64,000 nt of DNA from Centipeda felix (GCF_900186465.1 NZ_LT891958.1:248001-312000); one strand, 5' to 3'. Shown: positions 43,130 through 52,839, counted from the first letter of the stretch. Made by a program: numbers and translations. The notes: generated from the sequence alone by a model not told the origin.

Positions 43130-45166
43130 TTACCGCTTCATATTGATCAGCGTCTCAAGCATCTCATCGGAGACGGTAATCATCTTCGAGTTCGACTGGA
43201 AGCCGCGCTGTGTGATGATCATGTCGGAGAACTGATCGGCAAGATCCACGTTCGACATCTCAAGTGCCGAAGTCGTCAGCTCCGTGCCGATATCCGACGC
43301 GCCGCTGATCGTACGCGTACCGGAGTTGTTCGACTCCTGATAGAGGTTCCCGCCCATCTTCGTGAGACCGGACGGGTTGTTGAACTGCGCCATCGCGATC
43401 TGGGCTTCCTTCTGACGGACGCCGTTCGTGTACGTCCCCGTGATCACGCCCGTACTGTCAATATCGACGCTCGAGAGCGTGCCTGCCGCATTTCCGTCGG
43501 AGTCTGCCGCGATCGTCGTCGTACCTGAGTACTGCGTGATCGCGGCGAGGTTGAGGGACACCTGCTGCGGTGCTGCGCCGTTATTATAGACAAGATTCAG
43601 TGACGCCGATCCGCTGATGTACGCCCCCGACGTATCAAATTTCAGATCGGTCTTCGTGAGCGCGACCGTCGTCGTTGTGCCATCCGCCTCCTTGATGGTA
43701 TAGGAGTCTCCGCCGCTGCCAAGGGAGATGGTCCATTTATTGTTCTCTGCCTTCGTATAAACAACAGGAACCGAATGCTTTGCACCGAGCGAATCATACA
43801 CGGTGATCGTCGTTGCCACAGAAGGATAGAACGTATCTCCTGTCCCATAGCTCTTTGCCACAAGTCCGTCGATGGATGTGCCGCTTTTTGTATTGAGCAC
43901 TACCCCTGAGACCGTCTTGTTGTTGTACTCATAGACAGAGACACGCGAAGTCGATGCAACCTTGCCGTCTGCAGCCGTGGCCACGCGCGGGAAGGTCTGC
44001 GTCGCACTCGTCACGGTCTCAGCGGCGGCGAGTTTCGCCTTATTGCCGTCCGCCGTCGCCAGAATTGATCCAGGCTGCCCCTTTACCTCTTTGATCTTGA
44101 GCTGTCCGTTGTAGGTGTCACCGACCTTGTAGGTGAAGGTTGTCGGGCTCGGAACGGTGACCGTGGTCACCGTCTTCGGATTGGTAAAGTTGTTGTCCGC
44201 AGCCAGTTCCAGCTCGATTTCATTCGTACCGACCGTCGTTACTTTCCTAATCGTTCCGCTGATATTATACGTCCCGCCATAGGCATAGGTACCACTTTCA
44301 AGCCCTGTGAGAGAGATATCCACCGTGGCGCCTGCAATCTTTTTGGGGCTGGAAGCGTTTGTGGGATCAATCCCCAGCTTGAGATCCACCTTGCCCGTAG
44401 CCGATGCCGTGATGTTGGAAATCTTAGACGTGTAGAGTGTCTTGCCGTTCACAGGAGTTGCCGTATCGAACGGATAGGTTGCTGTGCCGTCCAGTGTGAC
44501 GGTCTCACCCGTCGAGAGCGTCAGCGAGATGCGCCCCGTTTCCGTCGGGGTATAGTTCGCAACCGTCTCTGAGGTGCCGTCCGCATATTTCACAAGAGTG
44601 TTTGCCACCTCATACCCAGGCGTTGACGCATTGAGGTTTTTTGTATAGGATGCCGTTGCAGTTGTCGCTGCCTCCATGGACTTGCCTGCGGGGATCTGGA
44701 TCTTCGTCGTATTGTCCCCCGCGACATTGAGGACGCCGTTGTTCGCTATATAGCCCTGCACGTAGAGACCCGTGCTTGGGATGGTGAGGTTCCCCTCCGC
44801 ATCAAAGCCGAACGCGCCGTTGCGCGTATAGAACTGCTGATTGCCGCGCTTGACGACAAAGAGCCCGTCGCCGCGCGAAATCGCAACGTCCGTGTTCTTG
44901 CCCGTCTGCTGGACGGAGCCGTTCGTGTAGATGAGGTCAGTCGACGCGACGGACATACCAAGACCGATCTGCTTCGGGTTCACGCCGCCGATCGTGCCGT
45001 TCGGCGAGGATGCACCCGAGAGGTTCTGCGAGATCATATCTGCGAACGTAACGCGGCTCGCCTTGAAGCCTGTCGTGTTGACGTTCGCGATGTTGTTGCC
45101 GACGACATCCATGCGTGTCTGATGGCCTTTGAGGCCGGAAACAGCCGAAAACATGGAACGGATCAT
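43130..45166 (-). CDS. flgE: Flagellar hook protein FlgE
   Basis: FlgE builds the hook. The N-terminal rod-like signature is SAVSGLKGHQTRMDVVGNNI followed by ANVNTTGFKASRVTF. The C-terminus has SALEMSNVDLADQFSDMI and ends with an amphipathic D0 helix. At 678 residues it is much longer than the enterobacterial hook protein (about 400). The extra part lies in the middle, rich in Thr, Ser, Val and Gly, as in surface-exposed hook domains. The ATG at 45166 follows AAAGGAGAG; the frame to 45349 is not needed. It is the second gene behind the sigma-28 promoter at 45750. Confidence 0.94.
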   Translation of the reverse strand: MIRSMFSAVSGLKGHQTRMDVVGNNIANVNTTGFKASRVTFADMISQNLSGASSPNGTIGGVNPKQIGLGMSVASTDLIYTNGSVQQTGKNTDVAISRGDGLFVVKRGNQQFYTRNGAFGFDAEGNLTIPSTGLYVQGYIANNGVLNVAGDNTTKIQIPAGKSMEAATTATASYTKNLNASTPGYEVANTLVKYADGTSETVANYTPTETGRISLTLSTGETVTLDGTATYPFDTATPVNGKTLYTSKISNITASATGKVDLKLGIDPTNASSPKKIAGATVDISLTGLESGTYAYGGTYNISGTIRKVTTVGTNEIELELAADNNFTNPKTVTTVTVPSPTTFTYKVGDTYNGQLKIKEVKGQPGSILATADGNKAKLAAAETVTSATQTFPRVATAADGKVASTSRVSVYEYNNKTVSGVVLNTKSGTSIDGLVAKSYGTGDTFYPSVATTITVYDSLGAKHSVPVVYTKAENNKWTISLGSGGDSYTIKEADGTTTTVALTKTDLKFDTSGAYISGSASLNLVYNNGAAPQQVSLNLAAITQYSGTTTIAADSDGNAAGTLSSVDIDSTGVITGTYTNGVRQKEAQIAMAQFNNPSGLTKMGGNLYQESNNSGTRTISGASDIGTELTTSALEMSNVDLADQFSDMIITQRGFQSNSKMITVSDEMLETLINMKR

Positions 45167-45326
45167 AATGAATCTCTCCTTTGCCAGTCTGACAGCGCAA
45201 AGGAAGAGCCATCTCTGTGATATGCGTACACTCCTCCCTGAGGAAATGCACCGATGGGATGCCTCCGCATCCCGCTGACCGCACCAGTCGCGCGCGGTCA
45301 AAAGCTTCCCGTAGGTCCAGCTTTTC

Positions 45327-45704
45327 TCAGATAATGGCTGCACTGTCAATGTTCGTGAAAATACTGTCTGCCGCCGTCACGTCGTCAAGTGCCGTGATGA
45401 CGGTGCGGTTCGTCACAGAGACGACCATTGCTGTACTGTCCTTCATGTAGATCAGGGCTTCCCTTGCGCCCTTCTCTCTCATGCGGTCAATCGTACTGCC
45501 CAGCTTCTCGAGCTCCGTGTTCGTGAGCGTCACACCGCGCCGCTGCAGCCGCTCCTCCGCATGCTGCGAAAAGCGGACGCGCTCTTTCGCCCCTTCCAGT
45601 ACCTGTGCAAACGATGCGCCGCTGCTGCCCATCGCTCTTCGTCCATGGTCGGTCCCCCTGCTTCCCTGCCCGACCAGCGCCATCGAATCGTCTGCAATTC
45701 TCAT
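45327..45704 (-). CDS. TIGR02530-type flagellar operon protein
   Basis: This 125-residue protein fits the flagellar-operon family TIGR02530, found next to flgE and flgD in Firmicutes. The core reads FSQHAEERLQRRGVTLTNTE, then LEKLGSTIDRMREKGAREALIYM and NRTVITALDD. Its function is not known; it may be a hook assembly factor. Two ATG codons follow AGGAGG; the second (45704) has the better spacing. It precedes flgE by 160 bases, which hold no gene I recognise. Confidence 0.85.
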   Translation of the reverse strand: MRIADDSMALVGQGSRGTDHGRRAMGSSGASFAQVLEGAKERVRFSQHAEERLQRRGVTLTNTELEKLGSTIDRMREKGAREALIYMKDSTAMVVSVTNRTVITALDDVTAADSIFTNIDSAAII

Positions 45705-45749
45705 CATCTCACCTCCTTTTTTGCACAAAAATAAAATGTTCCACCTTGT

Positions 45750-45776
45750 ATATCGGCAGAACATAAAAGAAACTTA
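45750..45776 (-). promoter_or_regulatory. Sigma-28 (FliA/SigD) type promoter of the hook unit
   Basis: TAAG, 15 bases, GCCGATAT on the minus strand. The -10 octamer matches the SigD consensus at all eight places. It lies about 45 bases before the TIGR02530-type gene. Confidence 0.82.
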
Positions 45777-45814
45777 AGTACAACTTATGAAATTATTTGG
45801 CGGAGTTTAAGGAA

Positions 45815-46618
45815 TCATACCTCCATCACGCCGTAGGCGACGCGGCTGTACCTGCCGCCCGCGAGGTCAGTAAATCCGAGACGGGCGAACTCCCTGCTCC
45901 CCTGCCGCTCCTTCATGACGACGCGGCGGCGTGCGACGCGCCGCGCCTCGGCGATCACTTCCGCGGTGAGGGCACGCGCATCGGCGAGGGTGCGCAGGGC
46001 ATTCATCCCCTCGCTCTCATGAACGGGGCGGCGGAACATCGGGTCAAAGTAGACGGCGTCATAGCTCCCGTCCGCCTGTGCGCGCAGATAGTCCAGCGCA
46101 TCTGCCGCATGGACGCTGATGCGCCGCATCGCCGCGTGCATCTCGTAGTTATCCCCCGTCGCATGTGCAAGCCCGTCGCCGATCACCGCCGCGATGATGG
46201 GATTCGCCTCCAGTGCCGTCACGCTGCCCGCCGCCCCGACGGCAAAGCTCTCGATGATGGCATCCGCCCCCGTGCCGAGCGTGCAGTCGAGGACGCGCAT
46301 CCCCTCCGTGAGGCCGAGCGCATGGACGAGATGGTCTCCCTGTCCTCTTCGCAGATTCTTGATGCGCAGATGCGCCATGCCGGGATGAAAGAACAGTTGC
46401 CCCTCTGCCGTCACCGCCGTCAAGAGACCGCGCCGCGCGACGAGCACGGCATCCACACCGTACGCTGTTCGCATCTCATCGAGCGAGTCACTGCCGCGCG
46501 GGACGTTTGGAATACCGAGCTGCGCCGCCGTCCGCGCCGCAAGTGCACGATTTGCTGCGGCGAATTTCTGGCCGCGCCGCACGGTCGTCACGACGGCGCT
46601 GACCGTCCCGCACGTCAC
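45815..46618 (-). CDS. Class I SAM-dependent methyltransferase (RsmJ-like)
   Basis: This 267-residue protein has a SAM site (VLDCTLGTGADAIIESFAVG), an acidic strand end (VTALEANPIIAAVIGDGL) and a catalytic-loop-like AVYFDPMFRRPVHES. The DPMF motif and overall layout recall RsmJ-type 16S rRNA methyltransferases, but the first 90 residues differ and the target is unproven. The GTG at 46618 overlaps the mutL stop (GTGA) and is the likely start. Frames further upstream are mutL in another phase. Confidence 0.8.
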   Translation of the reverse strand: MTCGTVSAVVTTVRRGQKFAAANRALAARTAAQLGIPNVPRGSDSLDEMRTAYGVDAVLVARRGLLTAVTAEGQLFFHPGMAHLRIKNLRRGQGDHLVHALGLTEGMRVLDCTLGTGADAIIESFAVGAAGSVTALEANPIIAAVIGDGLAHATGDNYEMHAAMRRISVHAADALDYLRAQADGSYDAVYFDPMFRRPVHESEGMNALRTLADARALTAEVIAEARRVARRRVVMKERQGSREFARLGFTDLAGGRYSRVAYGVMEV

Positions 46619-48483
46619 AGACCAAACCCCGTGCGCTTGAACATCTTCGCGAGGTCGTGTGTACCGAACTTCAGGATCGTCGGACGCCCATGCGGACAGG
46701 TAAAGGGAAACGGCGTCGCACGCAGCTCCTCCAAGAGGATCTCCATCTGGCGGATGCTCAGTTCCTCGCCCGCCTTGATCGCTGCACGGCACGCCATCGT
46801 CGCAATCCCCGCCTCGCGCAGATTCGCAGGGGTTGCGGTGTGCAGGTCGCCGAGGGATGCGAGGATCTCACGGATGATGCCCTCCGCCTCCTCCGTCGGG
46901 ACATCGGCGGGCGTCTCCGTCAGGCGGTAGGTGCGCTCCCCCGCCGCCTCCAGATGAAAGCCGAGGCGGTCAAAGAGCTCCGCATTTTCTTCAATATATT
47001 GTGCCTCGTGTGCATCGAACGAAAGAATGGCATGCACGAGCATCTGCTGGGAGGGAATCCCATCCGTCTGCGCCGAAAAGCGGTCAAAGAGGATGCGCTC
47101 ATGCGCCGCATGCTGATCGATGATGTAGAGCGTCGCAGTGCTCTGAGCAATAATGTAGGTAAGGTCGACCTGCCCGATGGGAAGCATTCGCTCCTCCATG
47201 GAGATATCGTCCCCCTGCGCCGCCCGCGGTGCAGACGGCACGTCCGAGAACGCCGCACGCTCCTGTGCGCGGGCCTCCTGCACAGCATCCTGTGCCGTAC
47301 GCAGATCGACACATGCGCCTGCCCACTGCACGGCCTCGTGGACGGTCTGCGGGTGCGGCGTCGGAGCGGCATAGCCGCGTGCCGGGGCAGAGACAGGCGA
47401 TGCGGACGGCGTGCTCACATCGAGCGGCACTGCTTCGTAGTGGAACTTCGGCTTTTCCACTGCGGCGGCAATCCCCGTCGTCTCTCCTGCCGCGCCGCGA
47501 ATGGCGTCGAGCACCGCCTTGTAGACTGCCTTAAAAATACGCCCCTCATCCTCGAACTTCATCTCCGTTTTCTGCGGATGCACATTCACATCAATCGTGC
47601 GCTGCGGCACGGTGATGACGATGACGGCGAGCGGGAAGCCCATCTTCGGCACGAGGGAGCGGTACACATTGTCGATCGCCTTCGCAATCGCGCGGTTCTG
47701 GATCGTCCGCCCGTTGACGATGTAGGTCTGCCACGCGCGGCTGCTGCGAATCAGGGATGGCTTCGAAATATAGCCCGTGATGCGGATATCCGCTGCATCG
47801 TCGTAAAAATCCAGCGGAATCAGTGCGCTCGCCGCATCGCCGCCGTAGATGCTCCCAATCGTACGGGCGAGGTCTCCGTCTCCCGCCGTCATGATGGTCA
47901 TGCGGTTGTTGTTGATGAAGCGGAACGCAATGTCGGGGCGTGAGAGTGCGAGGCGGATCACGTAATCGCTGATCTTCCCCGCCTCGGTCGCATTCGTCTT
48001 GAGAAATTTCTTGCGCGCGGGTGTGTTGAAGAAAAGATCCTCGACGCGCACACTCGTCCCGACTGCACAGCCCGCGTCCTCAATCATGGGCGTACCGCCG
48101 CCGCTGATGTCGACGCGCGTGCCGAGATCATCCGCCGCCTGCCGCGTCAGGAGAGAAAAATGTGACACGGACGCGATCGTCGGCAGCGCCTCGCCGCGAA
48201 AGCCGAGGGTCGCAATCGTCTCGAGATCGGAGGCGGCGGCAATCTTGCTCGTCGCATGGCGCAGAATCGCCGCGCGCGCATCCTCTCCGGTCATGCCGCG
48301 TCCGTTGTCCGTCACACGGATAAAGCTCGTGCCGCCGCCCATGATCTCGACCTCGACCGCTGTCGCGCCCGCATCCATCGCGTTCTCGACCAGCTCTTTT
48401 ACGACAGAGGCAGGCCGCTCAACCACCTCGCCTGCCGCGATCTTGTTGATGGTTGCATCGTCCAATACGTGAATCCGTGTCAT
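46615..48483 (-). CDS. mutL: DNA mismatch repair protein MutL
   Basis: MutL couples MutS recognition to downstream repair. The 622 residues have the GHKL ATPase boxes (VKELVENAMDAGAT, DNGRGM, LGFRGEALPTIASV) and a C-terminal dimerisation/endonuclease domain. That domain carries DQHAAHERILFDRF, then ACRAAIKAGEEL and the end motif CPHGRPT. Its start overlaps the mutS stop by four bases. Confidence 0.96.
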   Translation of the reverse strand: MTRIHVLDDATINKIAAGEVVERPASVVKELVENAMDAGATAVEVEIMGGGTSFIRVTDNGRGMTGEDARAAILRHATSKIAAASDLETIATLGFRGEALPTIASVSHFSLLTRQAADDLGTRVDISGGGTPMIEDAGCAVGTSVRVEDLFFNTPARKKFLKTNATEAGKISDYVIRLALSRPDIAFRFINNNRMTIMTAGDGDLARTIGSIYGGDAASALIPLDFYDDAADIRITGYISKPSLIRSSRAWQTYIVNGRTIQNRAIAKAIDNVYRSLVPKMGFPLAVIVITVPQRTIDVNVHPQKTEMKFEDEGRIFKAVYKAVLDAIRGAAGETTGIAAAVEKPKFHYEAVPLDVSTPSASPVSAPARGYAAPTPHPQTVHEAVQWAGACVDLRTAQDAVQEARAQERAAFSDVPSAPRAAQGDDISMEERMLPIGQVDLTYIIAQSTATLYIIDQHAAHERILFDRFSAQTDGIPSQQMLVHAILSFDAHEAQYIEENAELFDRLGFHLEAAGERTYRLTETPADVPTEEAEGIIREILASLGDLHTATPANLREAGIATMACRAAIKAGEELSIRQMEILLEELRATPFPFTCPHGRPTILKFGTHDLAKMFKRTGFGL

Positions 48484-51062
48484 CCCTCACCCTCCTCCTT
48501 TCGCGCCTGTTCCTGCAGACGATAGAGTGTATTCAGTGCCTCAAGCGGCGTCATCGTCATCACATCGAGCGCACGCAGCTCGTCGAGCGTCCCGCCCGCA
48601 AAGAGCGACGCCATCCCCGCATCGGATGTCTTCTGCACCGATGTCTCCTGCGGTGCACTCTGCGGCGCAGCCGCCTCCAGTGCGTGCAGGATCTCCTCCG
48701 CGCGCTCCGTCACGCGCTGCGGCAGACCTGCGAGGCGTGCGACGTGGATGCCGTAGGACTTATCCGCCGCCCCTGCGACGATGCGCCGCAGGAATACGAC
48801 ATTTTTTCCCTTTTCGCGCACGGCAATACAGTAGTTGCGGATGCGCTCGTTCTCCATCTCCGTCAGCTCATGGTAATGCGTCGCAAACAGCGTCTTGGCG
48901 TGGATGCGGCCGTCGATATGCTCCACCACCGCGCGCGCGATGCTCATGCCGTCAAAGGTGCTCGTGCCGCGCCCGATCTCGTCGAGAATCACGAGGCTGT
49001 CCCTCGTCGCCTCGCGCAGGATCTGTGCGACCTCGTTCATCTCCACCATGAAGGTGCTCTGCCCGCTCACGAGGTCGTCGCTCGCGCCGATGCGCGTAAA
49101 GATGCGGTCGACGGGTGCGATCTCCGCCGTACGCGCAGGGACGAAGCTGCCGACCTGCGCCATGAGCGTGAGGAGGGCAACCTGCCGCATATAGGTGGAT
49201 TTCCCCGCCATATTCGGTCCCGTGATGAGCATCGTCTCTGTTCCGCCGTGGCTGAGTTCCGTATCGTTTGGGACGAACACATCGCGCTGCAGAATGCGCT
49301 CCACAAGCGGATGCCGCCCGTCACGGATGCGGATGCCGCCGTCTGCGCCCACGGTCGGGCGGACATAGCGGTACGATGCCGCCGCCGCCGCAAGGCTCTG
49401 CAGGACATCAACACGCGCAATCGCACGGGCGACGCCTTGAATCGGCACGAGCTGCTCACATACGCGCTCGCGCAGCTCTGTGAAGAGATGATACTCAAGG
49501 GCGGTGATCTTCTCCTCTGCGCCGAGAATCTTCGCCTCGAAGTCCTTCAGCTCCTCCGTGATAAAGCGCTCCGTATTCGCGAGCGTCTGCTTGCGGATAT
49601 AGCCCTCAGGCACCTGATCGCGCCCGCTGTGGCGCACCTCGATGTAGTAGCCGAACACCTTGTTGTAGCCGATCTTGAGCGTCCTGATGCCCGTCCGCGT
49701 GCGTTCACGTTCCTCCATCTCCTGCAGGAGGGACTTGCTGTCATGGGAAAAACGGCGGAGCTCGTCGAGATCGGCATCATAGCCCGCACGGATCATGCCG
49801 CCCTCGCGCACCGAGAGCCCCGGCTCATCCACGAGTGCATGCGTGAGCTCGTCACGCAGAGCATCAAAGGTCTCGATCTCCCCTGCCGCACGCACAAGGA
49901 GGCGGCTCACTGCCGCTGCGAGGCACGCGCGCACGGCGGGCAGGGCGGCGAGCGAGATGCGCAGAGCGACGAGATCGCGTGCGTTCGCCGTCTGCGTCTC
50001 AATGCGCGTCAGGAGCCGCTCGAAGTCATAGACCGTATGCAGGGCATCGCGCAGGGCATCGCGCAGCGTACTCTTTTCCACCAGCTCTGCCACCGCATCC
50101 AGCCGTGCATCAATGCGGTGCGGCGTGAGCAGAGGATGTTCCAGCCACGCCTTGAGAAGGCGCGTTCCCATCGGCGTGCGCGTGAAGTCGAGCACGTCAA
50201 AGAGAGTATTCTTTTTCCCGCCGTCGCGCAGACTGCGTGTGATCTCAAGATTGCGCAGCGTATAGGTGTCGAGCTGCATCGTCTCCGCCGCATCGAGGAA
50301 GGCGAGGCGATTGATCTGCGAGAGATCCGCCATCACCGTCTCATGCAGATAGGTGAGGAGCACTGCGAGTGCCGCCCGCGCCCCCGCATCGCACGGAATC
50401 TCCTCCGCAGGGAAATGCTGCACGGGAAGTGCCGCATCCGCCTCCCTGCTGACAACGGAGACGGCGCAGTGCGGCAGACGGTGCGCAAGAAAAGCCCGCA
50501 CCTCATCCGCAAGGGAAAAGCCCTCCGTCAGGAGCAGCTCTGCCGCCATACGGCGATAGAGCTCATCCATGATCTGCTGCGCCGCATGCTCGCCCGCGTA
50601 GACGGCATAGAACGCTTCGCCCGTCGTGATGTCCGCGCCCGCGAGGACGAACTGTCCCGGCGCAGGCTCGTGCAGGAGCACGATGTAGATGTTGGACGCA
50701 TCACGCAGTGCCTCATCGGAGAGCGCCGTGCCCGGCGTGACCACCTTCACTACTTCGCGGTGCGTCAACCCCTTTGCCTTCGGGTCGCCGATCTGCTCGG
50801 CAATCGCCACCTTGAACCCCTTTGCGACGAGACGCGCGATATAGCTGTCCGCCGCATGATAGGGAACGCCGCACATGGGATTCTTCTCGAGATCGCCGCT
50901 GCGGCTCGTCAGCGTCAGCCCGAGCTCCTTCGCCGCCACCTTCGCGTCGTCGAAGAACATCTCGTAGAAGTCGCCCAGACGAAAGAAAAGGAGCTCGCCC
51001 GGATGCGCCTCTTTCGCGGCGAGATACTGCTGCATCATCGGCGTCACATTCTGCGCGTCCAT
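48480..51062 (-). CDS. mutS: DNA mismatch repair protein MutS
   Basis: MutS recognises mismatches. The 860 residues contain the mismatch-binding N-terminus (FFRLGDFYEMFFDDA with the Phe-x-Glu motif), the core and clamp domains, and the ATPase domain with Walker A ITGPNMAGKSTYMRQ and Walker B LVILDEIGRGTSTFDG. It heads mutS-mutL-methyltransferase. Confidence 0.97.
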   Translation of the reverse strand: MDAQNVTPMMQQYLAAKEAHPGELLFFRLGDFYEMFFDDAKVAAKELGLTLTSRSGDLEKNPMCGVPYHAADSYIARLVAKGFKVAIAEQIGDPKAKGLTHREVVKVVTPGTALSDEALRDASNIYIVLLHEPAPGQFVLAGADITTGEAFYAVYAGEHAAQQIMDELYRRMAAELLLTEGFSLADEVRAFLAHRLPHCAVSVVSREADAALPVQHFPAEEIPCDAGARAALAVLLTYLHETVMADLSQINRLAFLDAAETMQLDTYTLRNLEITRSLRDGGKKNTLFDVLDFTRTPMGTRLLKAWLEHPLLTPHRIDARLDAVAELVEKSTLRDALRDALHTVYDFERLLTRIETQTANARDLVALRISLAALPAVRACLAAAVSRLLVRAAGEIETFDALRDELTHALVDEPGLSVREGGMIRAGYDADLDELRRFSHDSKSLLQEMEERERTRTGIRTLKIGYNKVFGYYIEVRHSGRDQVPEGYIRKQTLANTERFITEELKDFEAKILGAEEKITALEYHLFTELRERVCEQLVPIQGVARAIARVDVLQSLAAAAASYRYVRPTVGADGGIRIRDGRHPLVERILQRDVFVPNDTELSHGGTETMLITGPNMAGKSTYMRQVALLTLMAQVGSFVPARTAEIAPVDRIFTRIGASDDLVSGQSTFMVEMNEVAQILREATRDSLVILDEIGRGTSTFDGMSIARAVVEHIDGRIHAKTLFATHYHELTEMENERIRNYCIAVREKGKNVVFLRRIVAGAADKSYGIHVARLAGLPQRVTERAEEILHALEAAAPQSAPQETSVQKTSDAGMASLFAGGTLDELRALDVMTMTPLEALNTLYRLQEQARKEEGEG

Positions 51063-51118
51063 AACAAACCTCCTAAATCATGTGATAAAAACAAAAGATA
51101 GCAACGCATTGTTCAAAG

Positions 51119-51177
51119 CGCCCCCACCGTCACGCTAATGCGTGCCACCTCCCCCGCTCTGGCAGGGGAGGCTTTGT
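51119..51177. repeat. Double-hairpin repeat, copy B
   Basis: Two adjacent hairpins, CACGC-taat-GCGTG (51131-51144) and CCTCCCC facing GGGGAGG (51148-51171), followed by GGCTT. The plan and several words match copy A at 41412-41467. Such pairs are dispersed repeats in many Firmicutes. Confidence 0.55.
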
Positions 51178-51490
51178 GAGTGCGGTGTGTACATGATGTG
51201 AAGCCCTGAGCGAACCCTAGTGAAGCAAGTGAGAAAATACTGACCTGTCCAAGAAGCAAGCCCGCAGGGCGTAGCTGATTGGGAAACAGGTCGTATGGGA
51301 AAACGTCCCAAGAACACGAGCGTTAGCGATGTGTGATTGGTCGACGTTGACCGCTCGCGCGTTTCGCCCCGACGGATTTCTGGCGTCCAAGCGAAGCGCG
51401 TTTCAGGAATCCGTCGGTATTTAAGCGAATCAGCGCGCGAACGCTTGCGCAGCGAAGTGTTCGCGTGGAACTCGCCCCCTATACCGAAAT
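51178..51490. other. Non-coding, structured gap between mutS and miaB
   Basis: I see no supportable gene here. Short frames on both strands lack ribosome sites and have repeat-like composition. Two hairpins stand out: CCGACGGATTTCTG (51369-51382) facing CAGGAATCCGTCGG (51404-51417), 13 of 14 paired; and CGCGAAC (51436-51442) facing GTTCGCG (51459-51465) with further inner pairs. The region may be a remnant element or an unrecognised RNA. Confidence 0.4.
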
Positions 51491-52804
51491 CTACCGAACA
51501 ACCTCGCCCTTCAACACCCAAGTCTGCGGCTGCGTGATCTTCACCTGCACAAAATCGCCCACGCGCTCCGCCCCATGCGGAAAGAGGACAATCTTATTCG
51601 TGCGCGTGCGCCCGCTCCACACGGCGGGATCGTTCTTGCTCGCGCCCTCGACCATCACCTCGGCCTGCGCACTGCGCAGCCCCTCATTGATCGCTCGGCT
51701 GATCTCGTTCTGCACTGCCATCAAGCGCTCCAGACGCGCGTGCTTCACCTCATCCGGCACCTGCGCCGCCATTGCTGCGGCAGGCGTGCCCGAGCGCTTC
51801 GAGTAAAGGAACGTATACGCCGCGTCATAGCGCATCTCGCGCAGGAAATCCAGTGTCTCTGCGAAGTCCTCCTCCGTCTCCCCCGGGAAGCCCACGATGA
51901 GATCCGTCGTGAGGCTCGCCCCCGGCAGGGCCTCGCGCACGCGCCGTGCGCGCTCACGGTACTGCTCCACTGTATAGACACGGTTCATCGCCTTCAGGAT
52001 GCGGTTGCTTCCGTACTGCACAGGCAGATGAATGTGCTCGCAGATATGCGTGCCGTTTTTGATCGTGTCGATCAGCTTGTCGCTGATGTCCTTCGGATGC
52101 GACGTCATAAAGCGCACGCGGCGAATCCCCTCCACCGCATCCACCATACGCAGGAGATCGGCAAAATCCGCCTGCCCATGATCTTTCCCATAGGAGTTGA
52201 CATTCTGCCCGAGGAGCGTCACCTCGCGATAGCCGTCCGCCGCCGCACGGCGCACCTCCGCCACGACCTCCTCGGGCATGCGGCTGCGCTCACGTCCGCG
52301 CACGTATGGGACGATGCAGTACGTACAGTAATTATTGCACCCATACATGATCGGCACCCACGCCGAGAGTGTCCCGCCGCGCGCGATAGGCAGATCCTCC
52401 TCCACCGCGTGCGCATCGAGCGCAACATCCACCACGGGCGCGCGCTCCGCCGCGATCTCCGCGACAATGCGTCCCAGCTCCTGCACCTTGCCCGTGCCGA
52501 GCACAAAGTCGATGTGCGGTGCGCGGCGCATGAGGTTCTCCCCCTCCTTCTGCGCCATGCAGCCCGTAATCCCAAAGATCAGCTGTGGATGATGTTCCTT
52601 GACCTTCTTGATCTCGCCGATCTTCCCGTAGACCTTGTCCTCTGCCGTCTCGCGCACACAGCACGTATTGATGAGGATGACATCGGCATCCGCCGTCTTC
52701 TCCGTCCGCACATAGCCCGCCGCCTGCAGCTGTCCCTCCATACGCTCTGCATCGGCGACATTCATCTGACAGCCATAGACTAGGATTTTATACCGTCCCC
52801 GCAT
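51491..52804 (-). CDS. miaB: tRNA-2-methylthio-N6-dimethylallyladenosine synthase MiaB
   Basis: MiaB adds a methylthio group to i6A37 of tRNA. The 437 residues contain the UPF0004 domain with cysteines in YGCQMN and NTCCVRE, the radical-SAM triad CNNYCTYC, and a C-terminal TRAM domain (about 370-437). The ATG at 52804 follows AAAGGGAA. It lies 429 bases ahead of mutS; co-transcription is uncertain because of the repeat-filled gap. Confidence 0.96.
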   Translation of the reverse strand: MRGRYKILVYGCQMNVADAERMEGQLQAAGYVRTEKTADADVILINTCCVRETAEDKVYGKIGEIKKVKEHHPQLIFGITGCMAQKEGENLMRRAPHIDFVLGTGKVQELGRIVAEIAAERAPVVDVALDAHAVEEDLPIARGGTLSAWVPIMYGCNNYCTYCIVPYVRGRERSRMPEEVVAEVRRAAADGYREVTLLGQNVNSYGKDHGQADFADLLRMVDAVEGIRRVRFMTSHPKDISDKLIDTIKNGTHICEHIHLPVQYGSNRILKAMNRVYTVEQYRERARRVREALPGASLTTDLIVGFPGETEEDFAETLDFLREMRYDAAYTFLYSKRSGTPAAAMAAQVPDEVKHARLERLMAVQNEISRAINEGLRSAQAEVMVEGASKNDPAVWSGRTRTNKIVLFPHGAERVGDFVQVKITQPQTWVLKGEVVR

Positions 52805-52839
52805 TCATTTCCCTTTCGCAGCATATAACATAATAACAT

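Noticed and set aside
48453-51101. 882-codon plus-strand frame opposite mutS
   Set aside because: An antisense shadow of mutS with Arg/His-rich composition and no start signals.
51135-51521. 128-residue minus-strand frame in the mutS-miaB gap
   Set aside because: It overlaps the miaB end and two hairpins, has repeat-like composition, and lacks a ribosome site.
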